A stretch of 64,000 bases of DNA from Acetomicrobium hydrogeniformans (lineage in GTDB: Bacteria > Synergistota > Synergistia > Synergistales > JAFGMB01): assembly GCA_016841745.1 (NCBI GenBank), contig JAENYO010000002.1:248001-312000 (forward strand), given 5' to 3'. Shown one piece after another: positions 52,754 to 62,061 of this stretch. Made by a program: the position numbers and the translations under genes. Within the stretch, counting starts at the first letter, position 1. The number at the start of each line of letters is the position of its first letter. Under the pieces are notes generated by a model that was not told the DNA's origin, did not search any database, and worked only from the letters and a program-made list of their open reading frames with translations.

Positions 52754-55273
52754 ATGACTGGGCATACTGAGGCCAGAGACCCCAATTTATGGGAAGCATT
52801 GTTATCCGCCAGGGATATTCCAGATGACAGAATAACCCTGATCTCAGAAGAGGGAAGAGAGAGTACTTTTTCTGAATTGGCGGACTATGTGAAGGGTGCT
52901 GGGGAAGACCTGCGCAAATGGGGTATTCTTAAAAAGGACAGGATCGCCCTTGTAACAGATAACGGTCCCCATGCTGTTACTGCATTCCTGACAGTGTTCA
53001 GTACATGTACCTGTTTTCCCCAGAATCCATCCTCTCAGCTGGATGAGTGTATCCGTTATATGGAGGAGAGCGGGATATCAGGAGTCCTTCACCAGGTAGA
53101 CCTCGAAACGAATTTCATGGAAGCTGCATGTCAGCTGCAAATTCCTGTCATCTATTTTTCCACGAAAGATGAATTCCCGGGCCTTATATCTATATCAGCT
53201 CCGCCCTTCATGAAAGGCCAGGGAGAAGGAAAACCCTCCGGAGCCGATATCGCTATTATCCTTCAGACCTCGGGAACCAGTTCCAGACCTAAAATAGTCC
53301 CTTTCTCCCACAAAAGGCTCATCGGAACGGCCCTTTCAATTGGTAGGTCCCTCGGTCTGACCGAACATGACAGGACTGTAAATGTAACGCCTCTTTTTCA
53401 TGGATACGGACTGAACACGGTGGTTCTTGCAACCCTTTTTTCGGGAGGGTCGGTAATATGCTGCCGGGAGTTCCCCTTTGAAAGATTTCGGGAAATCCTT
53501 GAAACGATGGCCCCAACCTGGTTTTCAGCAGTACCCACGGTCCTTCAATCCATCGCGGAAGATGTTTCAGGAAGAGAAATAAAGCACAAGCTGCGTTTTA
53601 TCAGATCAGGTTCCTCTGCCCTTGCATCTTCAGTGGCTGATCAGCTGGAAAAGTCCTTCCGTGTTCCCGTTGTTGAGGCGTATGCAACCACTGAAACTGT
53701 CCTTATAGCTAGTAACCCCGTTGATATAAAGGAGAGAAAGCGGGGTTCTGCGGGTATCCCGGCAGGTTGTGAAGTTGCAATTATGGATCATTCCGGGTCT
53801 TTTGTTTCTTCTCCCATGAGGGGCGAGATACTGGTCAAGGGACCTCTTGTAATGTCGGGATATGAAAACAGTCCCGAAGATAATGAAAAAGTGTTCATCC
53901 ATGACTGGTACAGGACTGGAGATGAAGGTTTCATGGATGAGGAAGGTTTCCTCTATATCACTGGACGGATCAAGGAAATGATCAATCGGGGAGGGGAAAA
54001 GGTTTCTCCTGGTGAAATAGATGAGGTTCTCCTGAGCCACCCGTCTGTAGTTCAGGCCGTTGCTTTCCCGGTCTCCCATCCAACTCTGGGGGAGGATGTG
54101 GCAGCGGCAGTGGTTCTGAGGGATGGATATACCCTGATTGAGTCTCAATTGAGAACCTTCGTGGCCGCAAAGCTGGCTCCTTTCAAGGTCCCATCCAGGA
54201 TCATTATTCTTCCAGAGATACCTAAGGGACCTACAGGAAAGTTCGTCCGCCGCAGCCTGGGCGAACTCATCCATTTTACTGAATCTGACAATCGGCCCAT
54301 TGAAACTGATAATGAAAAGCTGTTGGCGGCAATGTGGAAGGAAACACTTGGTGTGGATCCTCTGGGAGCTGAAGATGATTTCTTTGCCTCGGGAGGTAAC
54401 TCTCTTCTTGCAGCCCTTTTAGTTGTACGAATCCAGACTGCAACGGGAGTAGAGGTGCCACTGGCTCATATTTACATTGCAAGGACTCTTGCAATGATAG
54501 CAAAGGAACTAGAGAACCCCCCACCCCCTGAAATGAACAGAAATATGACTTTGATTAAACATGGGGATCCATCCAGCACCCTTTACTGTGTCTTTTCCGA
54601 GGAAGACGAAGTTTCTGTGAACTTTGGCGGGATAGCCTCAACCCTACAGGAAACTGTCAGGGTCACAGGTATTGAAAAACCGGATTCGGAATATTTTCAG
54701 ACTATTGAAGAGGAAGCTCTTTATGTTACAGAGCAGATTTTCCAGGAACAGCGGGAAGGGCCTTTCCATATTACCGGTTTCTGTTATGGGGGAATGATAG
54801 CCTTTGAAGTCGCTCAGATCCTTGAAGAAAGAGGCCATAAAGTATATTGCTGCCTGATAGATATTCCTTTCTATAAAAGCAGGCTCAGGTATTACATTGA
54901 ATACGGTGCCTATTTCTGCCTTGCAAGGTTTAAATGGTTATATTCCCGTGGGAATCAGAAATTGAAGAACAGGTTGAAAAAAAATGCAAGGAAGTTCCAC
55001 ATCAAAACATTCTGGTCAAAGCAAGGGCATTTCAGGGGCCATTGCATACAGATAGCAGGAAAATTTGCCCTCTCCAGCGATCTGTACAACGGACACTCTG
55101 AATATTTCATGCAGCATTTCGATCATATCGATAACGTCAGCATTGATAAGGACCATTTGCAGATCCTGAAAGGACCTGCCTCGGTGGAGATAGGCAAAGC
55201 CATAAGTCAATGGTTCTGCCAGGAAAAAGTGTCTACATGCAGAAGTGGAAATCTAACGGAGAGTCCTGATTAG
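52754..55273 (+). CDS. Stand-alone adenylation-carrier-thioesterase protein (NRPS-like A-T-TE)
   Basis: 839 aa. The adenylation domain (about 15-505) has ILQTSGTSSRPK (169-180), AYATTE (309-314), YRTGDEGF (386-393) and catalytic K496 in PTGKFVRR. The carrier domain (about 518-590) has ASGGNSLL with S550 for the phosphopantetheine arm. The thioesterase-like domain (about 600-830) has GFCYGG, putting a cysteine (C677) where the usual GxSxG serine stands, and a late His in KDHLQILKGP. No condensation domain. It would activate one carboxylic acid, load it on its own carrier and release or transfer it. The product is unknown. ATG 52754 with AGAGGTGA upstream. Confidence 0.82.
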   Translation: MTGHTEARDPNLWEALLSARDIPDDRITLISEEGRESTFSELADYVKGAGEDLRKWGILKKDRIALVTDNGPHAVTAFLTVFSTCTCFPQNPSSQLDECIRYMEESGISGVLHQVDLETNFMEAACQLQIPVIYFSTKDEFPGLISISAPPFMKGQGEGKPSGADIAIILQTSGTSSRPKIVPFSHKRLIGTALSIGRSLGLTEHDRTVNVTPLFHGYGLNTVVLATLFSGGSVICCREFPFERFREILETMAPTWFSAVPTVLQSIAEDVSGREIKHKLRFIRSGSSALASSVADQLEKSFRVPVVEAYATTETVLIASNPVDIKERKRGSAGIPAGCEVAIMDHSGSFVSSPMRGEILVKGPLVMSGYENSPEDNEKVFIHDWYRTGDEGFMDEEGFLYITGRIKEMINRGGEKVSPGEIDEVLLSHPSVVQAVAFPVSHPTLGEDVAAAVVLRDGYTLIESQLRTFVAAKLAPFKVPSRIIILPEIPKGPTGKFVRRSLGELIHFTESDNRPIETDNEKLLAAMWKETLGVDPLGAEDDFFASGGNSLLAALLVVRIQTATGVEVPLAHIYIARTLAMIAKELENPPPPEMNRNMTLIKHGDPSSTLYCVFSEEDEVSVNFGGIASTLQETVRVTGIEKPDSEYFQTIEEEALYVTEQIFQEQREGPFHITGFCYGGMIAFEVAQILEERGHKVYCCLIDIPFYKSRLRYYIEYGAYFCLARFKWLYSRGNQKLKNRLKKNARKFHIKTFWSKQGHFRGHCIQIAGKFALSSDLYNGHSEYFMQHFDHIDNVSIDKDHLQILKGPASVEIGKAISQWFCQEKVSTCRSGNLTESPD

Positions 55274-55382
55274 AGTACAGAGAATGACATGGTCCTGGAA
55301 GAAACCATATCAGTTCACGGCGGTTAATGAGACAGAGAGAGAATGAACAAATTCTAAAATATCCTGACAAAGGGGTGCCATC

Positions 55383-56828
55383 ATGCATTTTACTTCTTCT
55401 ATCTGGGTAGTAACGGCAGGTTATCTTGCAGTATCGTTATGTATAGGAACATGGGCTTCGAGTAGAGGCCAGTCCAGTTATGAACATTACACCATCGCCG
55501 ACAAAAAACTCCGTTACTGGCATATCATGTTCACCTTTTTTGCTACTTCATTCGGTGCTGGAAACATATTGGGAAATGCCGATAAGGCCTACAAGGTGGG
55601 GTTACCATGGATAGCCTACATCCTGGGAGCCCAGGGGTCCAAGATCCTTTTTGCCGTCTTTCTTGTGGGTTTTCTGGCACGTTACAGATACAAGAGCCTG
55701 GCAGAGTTTACCAATGAGATCATCGTAAAAGATAAAGTGACCAGGATTCTTTCGGCCCTGCTGCTATGTGGTCCATGTATTGCATGGACCGGAGCCCAGG
55801 CCATGGGTGTAGGACTGCTGTTCAAGTATTTTACAGGAGCTGATCCAACCCTGGTGGTTGTCGTTACTGCAATGGTCTTTATCCTGTATACGACCATCGG
55901 AGGGATCGAAGCGGTTGTCTGGACAGATCTCTTCCAGGGTGCGCTCATTTCTTTCCTCGCCTTATTCTATTATTATTTCGCTTTTAAGGCCATCAACTTC
56001 GATTTTGCTTTTCTTGCCCGGGAGCTTCAGGCCATAGACCCTGGACTCTGGGATCTCAGCAGGATCAGCGGGGTAAAAGTCCTCAACCTTTTCCTGACTG
56101 CGGCCATGGGTACGGTAGTTCTGCAGGTCTTCTGGCAGCGCTGTTTTGCCGCTCAAAAACCGGCTGAGGCAAGAAATGGAATGATCTTCACCGGTGTACT
56201 GGCCATGATCTTTGTCAGCTGTACGGCATTGGCCGGCATGATCGTCCGTGTACTTAACCCGGAACTTAACACGGGTGTAGGGGCATGGATGATGAAGGAA
56301 TTGCTGCCCCAGTGGGCAGCTCTCCTGATGTTCGTATTCCTCATAGCTGCTACCATGTCGACTGCAGATTCCAACCTGAATTCAGCAGCGGTCTGCATAA
56401 TAAATGATATAGTATTACCTTTCTGTCCGGAGCTACCCGATAAAACAAAGGTAAGGATGACTATGGCTGTAACAGTTTCAATAGGAATATGTGCAGTTCT
56501 GGGAACAATGTATTTCAAATATCTCATGGATTATGTCAACTTTGCCTATACTATAGCCGGAGGTACTTTATGTCCTCTCATCATAGTGGGCCTGTTATGG
56601 AGATGGGATAAAAATGCACCCTATTCGCACAGTAATTCCAGGATCACCCCCATGGCAGCAAAGATATCCCTTATAGCCGGTTCAGCCGTGGCTCTTCTTT
56701 TCTCCCTGGTACCGGAACTTAAATCTATTTTCGGGGGAGGGGTAATACCTGCAGGTATGGTAACAACAGCCCTTCTCTTTATAGTGTCTTCTTTTGCCCA
56801 AAAGCCTTCCGCCATCCAGGATGCATGA
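55383..56828 (+). CDS. Sodium:solute symporter (SSS family)
   Basis: 481 aa with about thirteen helices. Family signs are an N-terminal helix followed by YTIADKKLRYWHIMFTFFATSFGAGNILGNADKAYKVG and, near 320-335, FLIAATMSTADSNLNSAA, the sodium-site segment of SSS transporters. It imports a solute (amino acid, pantothenate or other) with Na+. ATG 55383 behind AAAGGGGTG. It follows the A-T-TE gene by 109 bases in the same orientation and could supply its substrate (inference). Confidence 0.87.
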   Translation: MHFTSSIWVVTAGYLAVSLCIGTWASSRGQSSYEHYTIADKKLRYWHIMFTFFATSFGAGNILGNADKAYKVGLPWIAYILGAQGSKILFAVFLVGFLARYRYKSLAEFTNEIIVKDKVTRILSALLLCGPCIAWTGAQAMGVGLLFKYFTGADPTLVVVVTAMVFILYTTIGGIEAVVWTDLFQGALISFLALFYYYFAFKAINFDFAFLARELQAIDPGLWDLSRISGVKVLNLFLTAAMGTVVLQVFWQRCFAAQKPAEARNGMIFTGVLAMIFVSCTALAGMIVRVLNPELNTGVGAWMMKELLPQWAALLMFVFLIAATMSTADSNLNSAAVCIINDIVLPFCPELPDKTKVRMTMAVTVSIGICAVLGTMYFKYLMDYVNFAYTIAGGTLCPLIIVGLLWRWDKNAPYSHSNSRITPMAAKISLIAGSAVALLFSLVPELKSIFGGGVIPAGMVTTALLFIVSSFAQKPSAIQDA

Positions 56829-56909
56829 CAGATATGATTTAAGATCCGTAAGTGGTAAAACTGGTAAAAAAAGCAGAAGACTTTACACCATAAATAAGCT
56901 TCATAAAAT

Positions 56910-56944
56910 TAAGGGGGTCTATATTCTGATAGTAGGCCCCCTTA
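56910..56944. terminator. Bidirectional stem-loop terminator
   Basis: TAAGGGGG(T)CTA (56910-56921) pairs with TAG-TAGGCCCCCTTA (56930-56944), between the convergent symporter and GT2 genes. Confidence 0.75.
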
Positions 56945-57009
56945 GTCGTTGTCTATTAATTTCAGGAGATGCAAAAGTAATATTCCTCTAATACCAGGGT
57001 GTTCTTCGC

Positions 57010-58005
57010 TCACGCTTCTTTGAGATAACGTGCAAGGAATATATCTGGCTTATGCAGCAGGAGATAACCCTTGAGCCAGGTTCCCGGCTTCATCTTGAAA
57101 CAGTAAAAGGATTGGCTCCTGCGGATGTGATCAAGATACTGCGGATCTGAAAGAGAATCCCGGAACGTCTCCTTTTCCCCGGATCGAAGGGCCAGTGCAA
57201 GGTCTTTTATGGCAGAGTGGGGTATCTTGTACTTATCAATTACGTCTATAAGGTTCCGGGAAGCATTGTTATCTTCAAAGAAGGAGAGGAGGGTGGAAAA
57301 CATTCCCAATTCGACTTTAGCCCTTGTACGAACAGCCCTTGGTTGTTTTGTCTGCTGTCCCTCCCATTGGACATAATGGAAAAGAACTTCATCCATACAG
57401 GTTACTTTCCCGGAGTGAAAGAGAGTAATGGCAGTAAATAACTGATCTTCCCCAAAATTCACACTTTCGTCAAAGCGTATGTTATTTTCCCTGAGAAGGC
57501 TGGCTCTGAGAAGGATCCGCGCCATCTGTATGGTCAGTTTATCCTTGATGAGGAATCTGTGCAGTAATTCCAATCCTGTTTTTTCCTTTGTGAATATAAG
57601 TTTGGATCTTTTGATGTTTCTGATGAACCTGTTATTCCCATCTACAATATCCAGACCGCAGAATACGGCGTCGCTTTGTTCACGGATTGCCCTATCATTA
57701 AGCTTGTAGAGATAATCAGTTTCAAAGCGGTCATCACAATCGCAGAAAATAACGAAGTCTCCCCTGGATAATTCGAAAGCTCTGTTCCTGGCAGCAGAAA
57801 CGCCTCTGTTTGCGTCTTCTGATATCAGTGTCCATTCCAGACCGTTGTTTCTTATAAAAGAAGACACGGTCTCTACGGTATTATCTTCAGAACCGTCGTC
57901 AACGATAATGAGCTCAAAATCCCTGAAGCTCTGTCGGGCAAAATCATTCAGGGTTCTTTCGATGAAAGAACCGGCATTGAAAGCAGGCATGAGTACACTT
58001 ATCAA
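57010..58005 (-). CDS. Family 2 glycosyltransferase
   Basis: 331 aa. GT-A fold with ISVLMPAFNAGSFIERTLNDF at the start, the nucleotide-binding IIVDDGSEDNTVE (about 34-46), NRGVSAARNRA, and the metal-binding FCDCDDRFE (about 91-99) in DxD position. A C-terminal portion of about 100 residues is not recognised. It transfers a sugar to an envelope polysaccharide or lipid. TTG start 58005 with GGAGAG upstream. No polysaccharide cluster surrounds it. Confidence 0.83.
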   Translation of the reverse strand: MISVLMPAFNAGSFIERTLNDFARQSFRDFELIIVDDGSEDNTVETVSSFIRNNGLEWTLISEDANRGVSAARNRAFELSRGDFVIFCDCDDRFETDYLYKLNDRAIREQSDAVFCGLDIVDGNNRFIRNIKRSKLIFTKEKTGLELLHRFLIKDKLTIQMARILLRASLLRENNIRFDESVNFGEDQLFTAITLFHSGKVTCMDEVLFHYVQWEGQQTKQPRAVRTRAKVELGMFSTLLSFFEDNNASRNLIDVIDKYKIPHSAIKDLALALRSGEKETFRDSLSDPQYLDHIRRSQSFYCFKMKPGTWLKGYLLLHKPDIFLARYLKEA

Positions 58006-58120
58006 GGAATTACACTCTCCAGATGAATAGATTTAAGTAAAACTTTCCTGTCAGGTGACATGATTGAAACTATAATTTTCCCACATATCTGCAGGTATGA
58101 ATAGTATTTTTCTTAATAGT

Positions 58121-58151
58121 ATACATACGGTTAAAATCAAGGTCTGACCCC
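58121..58151 (+). repeat. 31-bp direct repeat, copy 2
   Basis: Identical to copy 1, same orientation. The six-base flank just upstream (AATAGT versus AACAGT) is also nearly the same in copies 1 and 2. Confidence 0.9.
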
Positions 58152-58298
58152 CAATCCAGTGGTTCCTTATGCTTAGCGAAGGCCTGTCTCTATGATTTTC
58201 ATATAGGGTGTGCTTCAGCGCACCGATAGCGTCAACACACCCTCAGCGCTGACAGTCTGCCACTACTTGGGTCGATGGTTTTCTATGAAGGTTTATGC

Positions 58299-58571
58299 GG
58301 ATTCCTCCGTGAACCTCCGTGTCCTCTGTGGTGAAAAAGGGTTTTAGGTTTAGCTTAACGGTTCTCGATCGTGAAAAATGGAGTCTCATTTTTCGCAGCA
58401 TAACAAGAAGTGTTAAGGGCCGAAGGTCCGACCGTCCACGGTTTGTTTAATGCTGTAAGTCCGGCCAACCCGGCTTTAAGTTTTTTAGGAAGATCTTTGA
58501 CGGAGGTTTTGGCGGATTTTCTTTGCGTACTTTGCGCCTTAGCGGTGAGATATTTTTTGATTTTGACCTGG
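58299..58571 (+). repeat. Dispersed noncoding repeat, copy B
   Basis: Nearly identical to 51927-52155 over about 230 bases, then diverges into CTTTGCGTACTTTGCGCCTT and TTTTTGATTTTGACCTG, related to the tail of copy A. Located about 150 bases after 31-bp repeat copy 2, as copy A is about 185 bases after copy 1. Confidence 0.85.
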
Positions 58572-58675
58572 TTTTCCCTCCATATCTCTTACATCTGTTT
58601 GACAGTAACACTTTACCCGGATATTATGAAAATAAGTAAAACTATTTATAAAACATTCCAAAGGGAGGAAATATC

Positions 58676-59233
58676 ATGAAAAGTAAGACGCTCCTCAGAA
58701 CCCTGCTCATTGTCAGTTTCATCGCTGCGACCTTAATATTTTCACCTTCCTCCCGGGCCGAAGGCACACCTGCCCCATGCGACCTTTTCACCCGGGCAGA
58801 TGCACAAGCCCTTTTTGGTGAGGATGTCTCCGAAGGTGTCCTTCGCGATGCCATATCACCCGCAGGACAATCCTGCCGTTACTCCCTCCTGGATACTTTC
58901 GGCATCACCCTCAGGGTGGCAACTACCGAAGCAATTGCCGAGGAAGGCATCTACGATTCGGCAAAGGATGTTTTTGACCGTCAGGTGAAGGCGAGAAAGG
59001 CCAGCGAGAATGCCTCAAAAAAGTACAAGGAAGTCGAAGACCTGGGTGACGGAGCCTTCTGGGAAGGGACATCCCTTTGGGTGCTTAAAGGAGATGTGCT
59101 TCTGATCTTCAAAGTCAACGCGGTTCTTGAAGGTTCCTTCGAAAGCAGGGAGGCCCTTGACGATGCAAAGGAAGAACAGAACCTTGTATTCTCCTTGAAA
59201 GCCGCTGAAACTGTTCTGTCCCGGCTGGAGTGA
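58676..59233 (+). CDS. Exported protein of unknown function (DUF3558-like)
   Basis: 185 aa. The signal peptide ends near SSRA-E (about 27). The mature part begins APCDLFTRADAQALFGEDV, with QSCRYSLLDTFGITLRVAT and a central charged helix, then LGDGAFWEGTSLWVLKGDVLLIFKV. C-DL-T-A-A--LG followed by a C-x-Y pair resembles DUF3558-type secreted proteins; the two cysteines probably form a disulfide. ATG 58676 with AAAGGGAGGAAA upstream. Followed by an OmpA-like gene, perhaps in one operon. Confidence 0.6.
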   Translation: MKSKTLLRTLLIVSFIAATLIFSPSSRAEGTPAPCDLFTRADAQALFGEDVSEGVLRDAISPAGQSCRYSLLDTFGITLRVATTEAIAEEGIYDSAKDVFDRQVKARKASENASKKYKEVEDLGDGAFWEGTSLWVLKGDVLLIFKVNAVLEGSFESREALDDAKEEQNLVFSLKAAETVLSRLE

Positions 59234-59328
59234 ACATCCCTGATTATATAGCATGGAGGATCCATACCATATAGCCTTGGATCCTGCCCCGGGAATCCTT
59301 TGAGGGATTACAAAAAAGGAGGAATATC

Positions 59329-60399
59329 ATGGGAAGGTCTTTTACCGCCATCACGGTGATATTGGTGTTGATCCTGTTTTCACCCGTCCTTTCTGTCGCA
59401 GAGGTCCCCATGGCGGACTTGCAGGGCTCCCAGGACAGCCCTCTGCTGGGCCGTTACGAAGGCTCCATCATTGTTTCCTTCGAGCACAAGAACTTCAACG
59501 AATTTACTATGCCCCTCTCTGCCCTGGAACCAGTAAAGGAAAAGAGGGATCCACGTAACAATATCCTCTTCGAACCGAAAGAGAAGGAAACCCTTGAAGG
59601 GGAGTACTGGCGCCTGGTCTACCTGGTACCAGAAGGAGTTTCCCCTCTTGAGGTCCTGAGAAACTACCAGGAGGAGATCCAGACAAAAGGCGGAGAGATC
59701 CTTTATGAATGCAAGAGCGGGGAGTGCGGCGGAGCCCCTGAAAGGGGGAGCAGCGGCGGAGGCGGGGACATGAGCCTTGCCATGTATCTCCGGCCTGACG
59801 AAATGATAAAGGATGCCCATTTTTCACCCGGATCCTGCGCACAGAGGGAATGGATCTCCGACCAGCGATATACAGTGGGTGTTTTGAGCGACAGCGGTGC
59901 CCATGTTTCGGTGCTGACATACACCTTGAAAGCCGGACACTCCTGCAAAGACTTCGACGGGCGGACCATTGCCGCTGTGGACATTATTCAGCCTCAGAAA
60001 CGGGAACAGAAGATGGTTACCGTAAAAGCCGAAGAAATGGCCGGGGAGATCTCCGCCAAGGGAAGCATAGCCCTGTACGGCATATACTTCGATACCAGCA
60101 AGTGGGACATAAAACCTGAATCGAAACCCACCCTCGAAGAGATAGCCAGGCTTCTTGGTTGGAACCCCGAAATGAAACTGTTGGTAGTGGGCCATACTGA
60201 CAATTCCGGGACCTTTGAGTTCAATATGGACCTTTCACGGAAACGTGCGGACTCTGTAGTGAACGCACTGGTGAGCCGATATGGCATTAACAAAGACCGC
60301 CTGATGCCCGCTGGAGTTTCTTTCGCTTGTCCAGTGGCATCCAATAAGACAGAAGAAGGAAAGGCAAAGAACCGCCGGGTAGAATTGGTGGAGAACTGA
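59329..60399 (+). CDS. OmpA-family protein with N-terminal DUF4892-like domain
   Basis: 356 aa. A signal peptide (to about SVAE, residue 24) is followed by a domain of about 200 residues (YEGSIIVSFEHKNFNEFTMP; VYLVPEGVSPLEVLRNYQEEI-like) as in DUF4892 lipoprotein-type proteins. The C-terminal OmpA domain (about 250-356) has GIYFDTSKWDIKPESKPTLEEIA, VVGHTDNSG, DLSRKRADSV and KNRRVEL, the residues that bind peptidoglycan diaminopimelate. It probably links the outer membrane or a periplasmic complex to peptidoglycan. ATG 59329 with AAAGGAGG upstream. Confidence 0.8.
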   Translation: MGRSFTAITVILVLILFSPVLSVAEVPMADLQGSQDSPLLGRYEGSIIVSFEHKNFNEFTMPLSALEPVKEKRDPRNNILFEPKEKETLEGEYWRLVYLVPEGVSPLEVLRNYQEEIQTKGGEILYECKSGECGGAPERGSSGGGGDMSLAMYLRPDEMIKDAHFSPGSCAQREWISDQRYTVGVLSDSGAHVSVLTYTLKAGHSCKDFDGRTIAAVDIIQPQKREQKMVTVKAEEMAGEISAKGSIALYGIYFDTSKWDIKPESKPTLEEIARLLGWNPEMKLLVVGHTDNSGTFEFNMDLSRKRADSVVNALVSRYGINKDRLMPAGVSFACPVASNKTEEGKAKNRRVELVEN

Positions 60400-60459
60400 T
60401 AAAAGAGGCTCACTCCTTGTTAACGACCAACTTTTTCTTTCAAATAAATCAAAAATTGC

Positions 60460-60490
60460 ATACATACGGTTAAAATCAAGGTCTGACCCC
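60460..60490 (+). repeat. 31-bp direct repeat, copy 3
   Basis: Identical to the other copies and in the same orientation; 60 bases after the OmpA-like gene and 23 bases before the next start codon. Confidence 0.9.
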
Positions 60491-60513
60491 ATTGATTAAG
60501 GGGGGGTGTTAGT

Positions 60514-60960
60514 TTGGAAAATAAGGATATGCAGCAGGAAAGGCTTATGTTGATCCTTCAGGGTCTGCCTTCAATAAAGGATCTTGCCCTGTGGTTTAAG
60601 AAAAGCCATGAAAGGGAATACCTGGACTTTGTCCCCACAGATATATCCCAGGACTTCCTTTCATATGGAGGTTTTATGGGTTTTTATCTTGTTGCAGAAG
60701 GAGATCTGCTTTCCATTTACCTTCCCACAGTAACCTGGGATGGGCAGACTCCAGTTCCCTCCACAAGATTATGGAAGAAACTCGACCTTACAGAAATTAA
60801 TAACGACAATCTCAGGGAATTGCTGATAGAAGCCCTTCAGACAAGACTTAACGAATTCAAACCGTGTCAATATTGCGGAAGATATTTTCCCCCGGAGTAC
60901 AGGTATAATGAAGACGTTTGTCACGGCTGTGCTGAAGAGCACCCGGGAGTAGTGTATTAA
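60514..60960 (+). CDS. Hypothetical protein with C-terminal zinc ribbon
   Basis: 148 aa. The N-terminal two thirds are not recognised. The C-terminus has two cysteine pairs, KPCQYCGRYFPP and EDVCHGC, which should bind one zinc ion. TTG 60514 follows AAGGGGGGTG; ATG 60529 is an alternative. The ribosome-binding site lies just after 31-bp repeat copy 3, so the repeat sits in the 5' leader. Confidence 0.55.
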   Translation: MENKDMQQERLMLILQGLPSIKDLALWFKKSHEREYLDFVPTDISQDFLSYGGFMGFYLVAEGDLLSIYLPTVTWDGQTPVPSTRLWKKLDLTEINNDNLRELLIEALQTRLNEFKPCQYCGRYFPPEYRYNEDVCHGCAEEHPGVVY

Positions 60961-61035
60961 GAGGATTCCCTTAGATCCTGAGGCAACCGGGTATTGGCCA
61001 TCCAGAATCTTGATCAGAAAGCAGGAAACCAAAGA

Positions 61036-61248
61036 ATGGAAAAGATCAGTAAAGATAAACCTGGAAAGGGAAAAAGGTATCATTTGATTGGTTGGAGTTT
61101 ATTTGGAATAGGGATCATGTTTTTTATCGCATCACGATGGTTTGGCCAAAGTTCCTTGAAACTCATCGGCGGTTTAATCTTTTCTATGGCCTGTGCCGCT
61201 TTTCTTACCCCCATGCTCTGGCCAGACAAAAATACAGGTCATGAATAA
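61036..61248 (+). CDS. Small two-helix membrane protein, paralogue 1
   Basis: 70 aa. Charged N-terminus (MEKISKDKPGKGKRYHLIGW), then two hydrophobic helices (about 18-34 and 42-62) and an ending WPDKN. It is a paralogue of the protein at 62181; RYHL-GW, FFIAS, AC-AFL and WPDKN are shared. The similarity extends upstream of the start (CAGAAAGCAGGAAACCAAAG versus CAGAAAGTGGGAAATCAAAG), showing a recent duplication. Frame is open from 60994, but ATG 61036 aligns with the paralogue. Function unknown. Confidence 0.6.
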   Translation: MEKISKDKPGKGKRYHLIGWSLFGIGIMFFIASRWFGQSSLKLIGGLIFSMACAAFLTPMLWPDKNTGHE

Positions 61249-61343
61249 ACAGATGACCTGTAAGAAATAACTGAGATATTTCACTTTCCGGCCGAGCAGC
61301 AGGAGATAGCCAGCCTGAAGGGTGCGTAATTAGATCAAAAGAA

Positions 61344-61376
61344 GCAGGGGGCTACTGTATCAATGGTAGACCCCGG
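61344..61376 (-). terminator. Stem-loop after SRPBCC gene
   Basis: GGGG-CTAC (about 61347-61355) pairs with GTAG-A-CCCC (about 61365-61374), about 20 bases after the stop codon of the minus-strand gene, followed by a TTCTTTT tail on that strand. Confidence 0.6.
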
Positions 61377-61395
61377 TTGTTATTTCAAAGGTTTT

Positions 61396-61848
61396 TTAGC
61401 ACTTCGATTCAAAGTAACTGATAAGCAGGTTTTTCCATTCACCAATGAATTCTTCGTATTCAGATGAGGTAAACCCTTCAACAAATTTATTACCCTTTGG
61501 ACTCAAGCCTATATATTCGTAACTGACTGTTACCTGTGTCAGGTTTTCTTCAAGTCTGCTGCACTTAACTTCTATAATTCCTATTTTGTCTCCGGGCTCC
61601 ACCTTGTAAAACTGAACCAGATGGGATTCAGGCTCATATCTTTTTACCAGCCAGATAGCCTCAGTCGAGGCATGGTCATGGGTCTTCGTCAAAAAGATGT
61701 AGTCTTCATGTAGATCTTTTGAACCCATGATGTTTTCGTAATCCCAGCCAGGAACCCACAGTTTTTCCCCCTCTGCACTGAATAGAGGAAACAGTATTTC
61801 TATGGGGTGATCGATGGTGAAACCTTCGGTATGCTTGATCCTGCTCAT
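61396..61848 (-). CDS. SRPBCC (START-like) family protein
   Basis: 150 aa cytoplasmic protein with the helix-grip pattern: an initial strand (HTEGFTIDHPIEILFPLFSAEGEKLWVPGWDYENI), a set of strands (IWLVKRYEPESHLVQFYKVEPGDKIGIIEVKC, TQVTVSYEYIGLSPKGN) and a long C-terminal helix (EEFIGEWKNLLISYFES). Such proteins bind a hydrophobic ligand; function unknown. ATG 61848 behind AAGGAGG. Confidence 0.7.
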   Translation of the reverse strand: MSRIKHTEGFTIDHPIEILFPLFSAEGEKLWVPGWDYENIMGSKDLHEDYIFLTKTHDHASTEAIWLVKRYEPESHLVQFYKVEPGDKIGIIEVKCSRLEENLTQVTVSYEYIGLSPKGNKFVEGFTSSEYEEFIGEWKNLLISYFESKC

Positions 61849-62061
61849 GATTACCTCCTTGAGAAACTATTTATCCTCCCACTTATCTTAACTAGTCTAT
61901 TGCATGAAAATATCCGAATCTGGATTGGAAGTCAAGGTTTATGAAAAGAACAGCAGGCTCTGTGCTTTGGCCATGTCTGTCAGGCATTCCTTCCATGTAA
62001 AGCATAGATGAACAAGATCCCTGATGAGGTGGGGCGTAAATTTACATACTATTAATATTGA

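Larger units (their letters stand above)
58006..58675. other. Gene-free repeat-rich spacer
   Basis: About 670 bases without a supported gene. It holds 31-bp repeat copy 2 (58121-58151), a hairpin AGGGTGTG/CACACCCT (58203-58210 with 58234-58241) and dispersed repeat copy B (58299-58571). Confidence 0.7.

Noticed and set aside
53630-54274. 214-residue open frame antisense to the A-T-TE gene
   Set aside because: It is opposite a continuous adenylation domain and has no protein signature.
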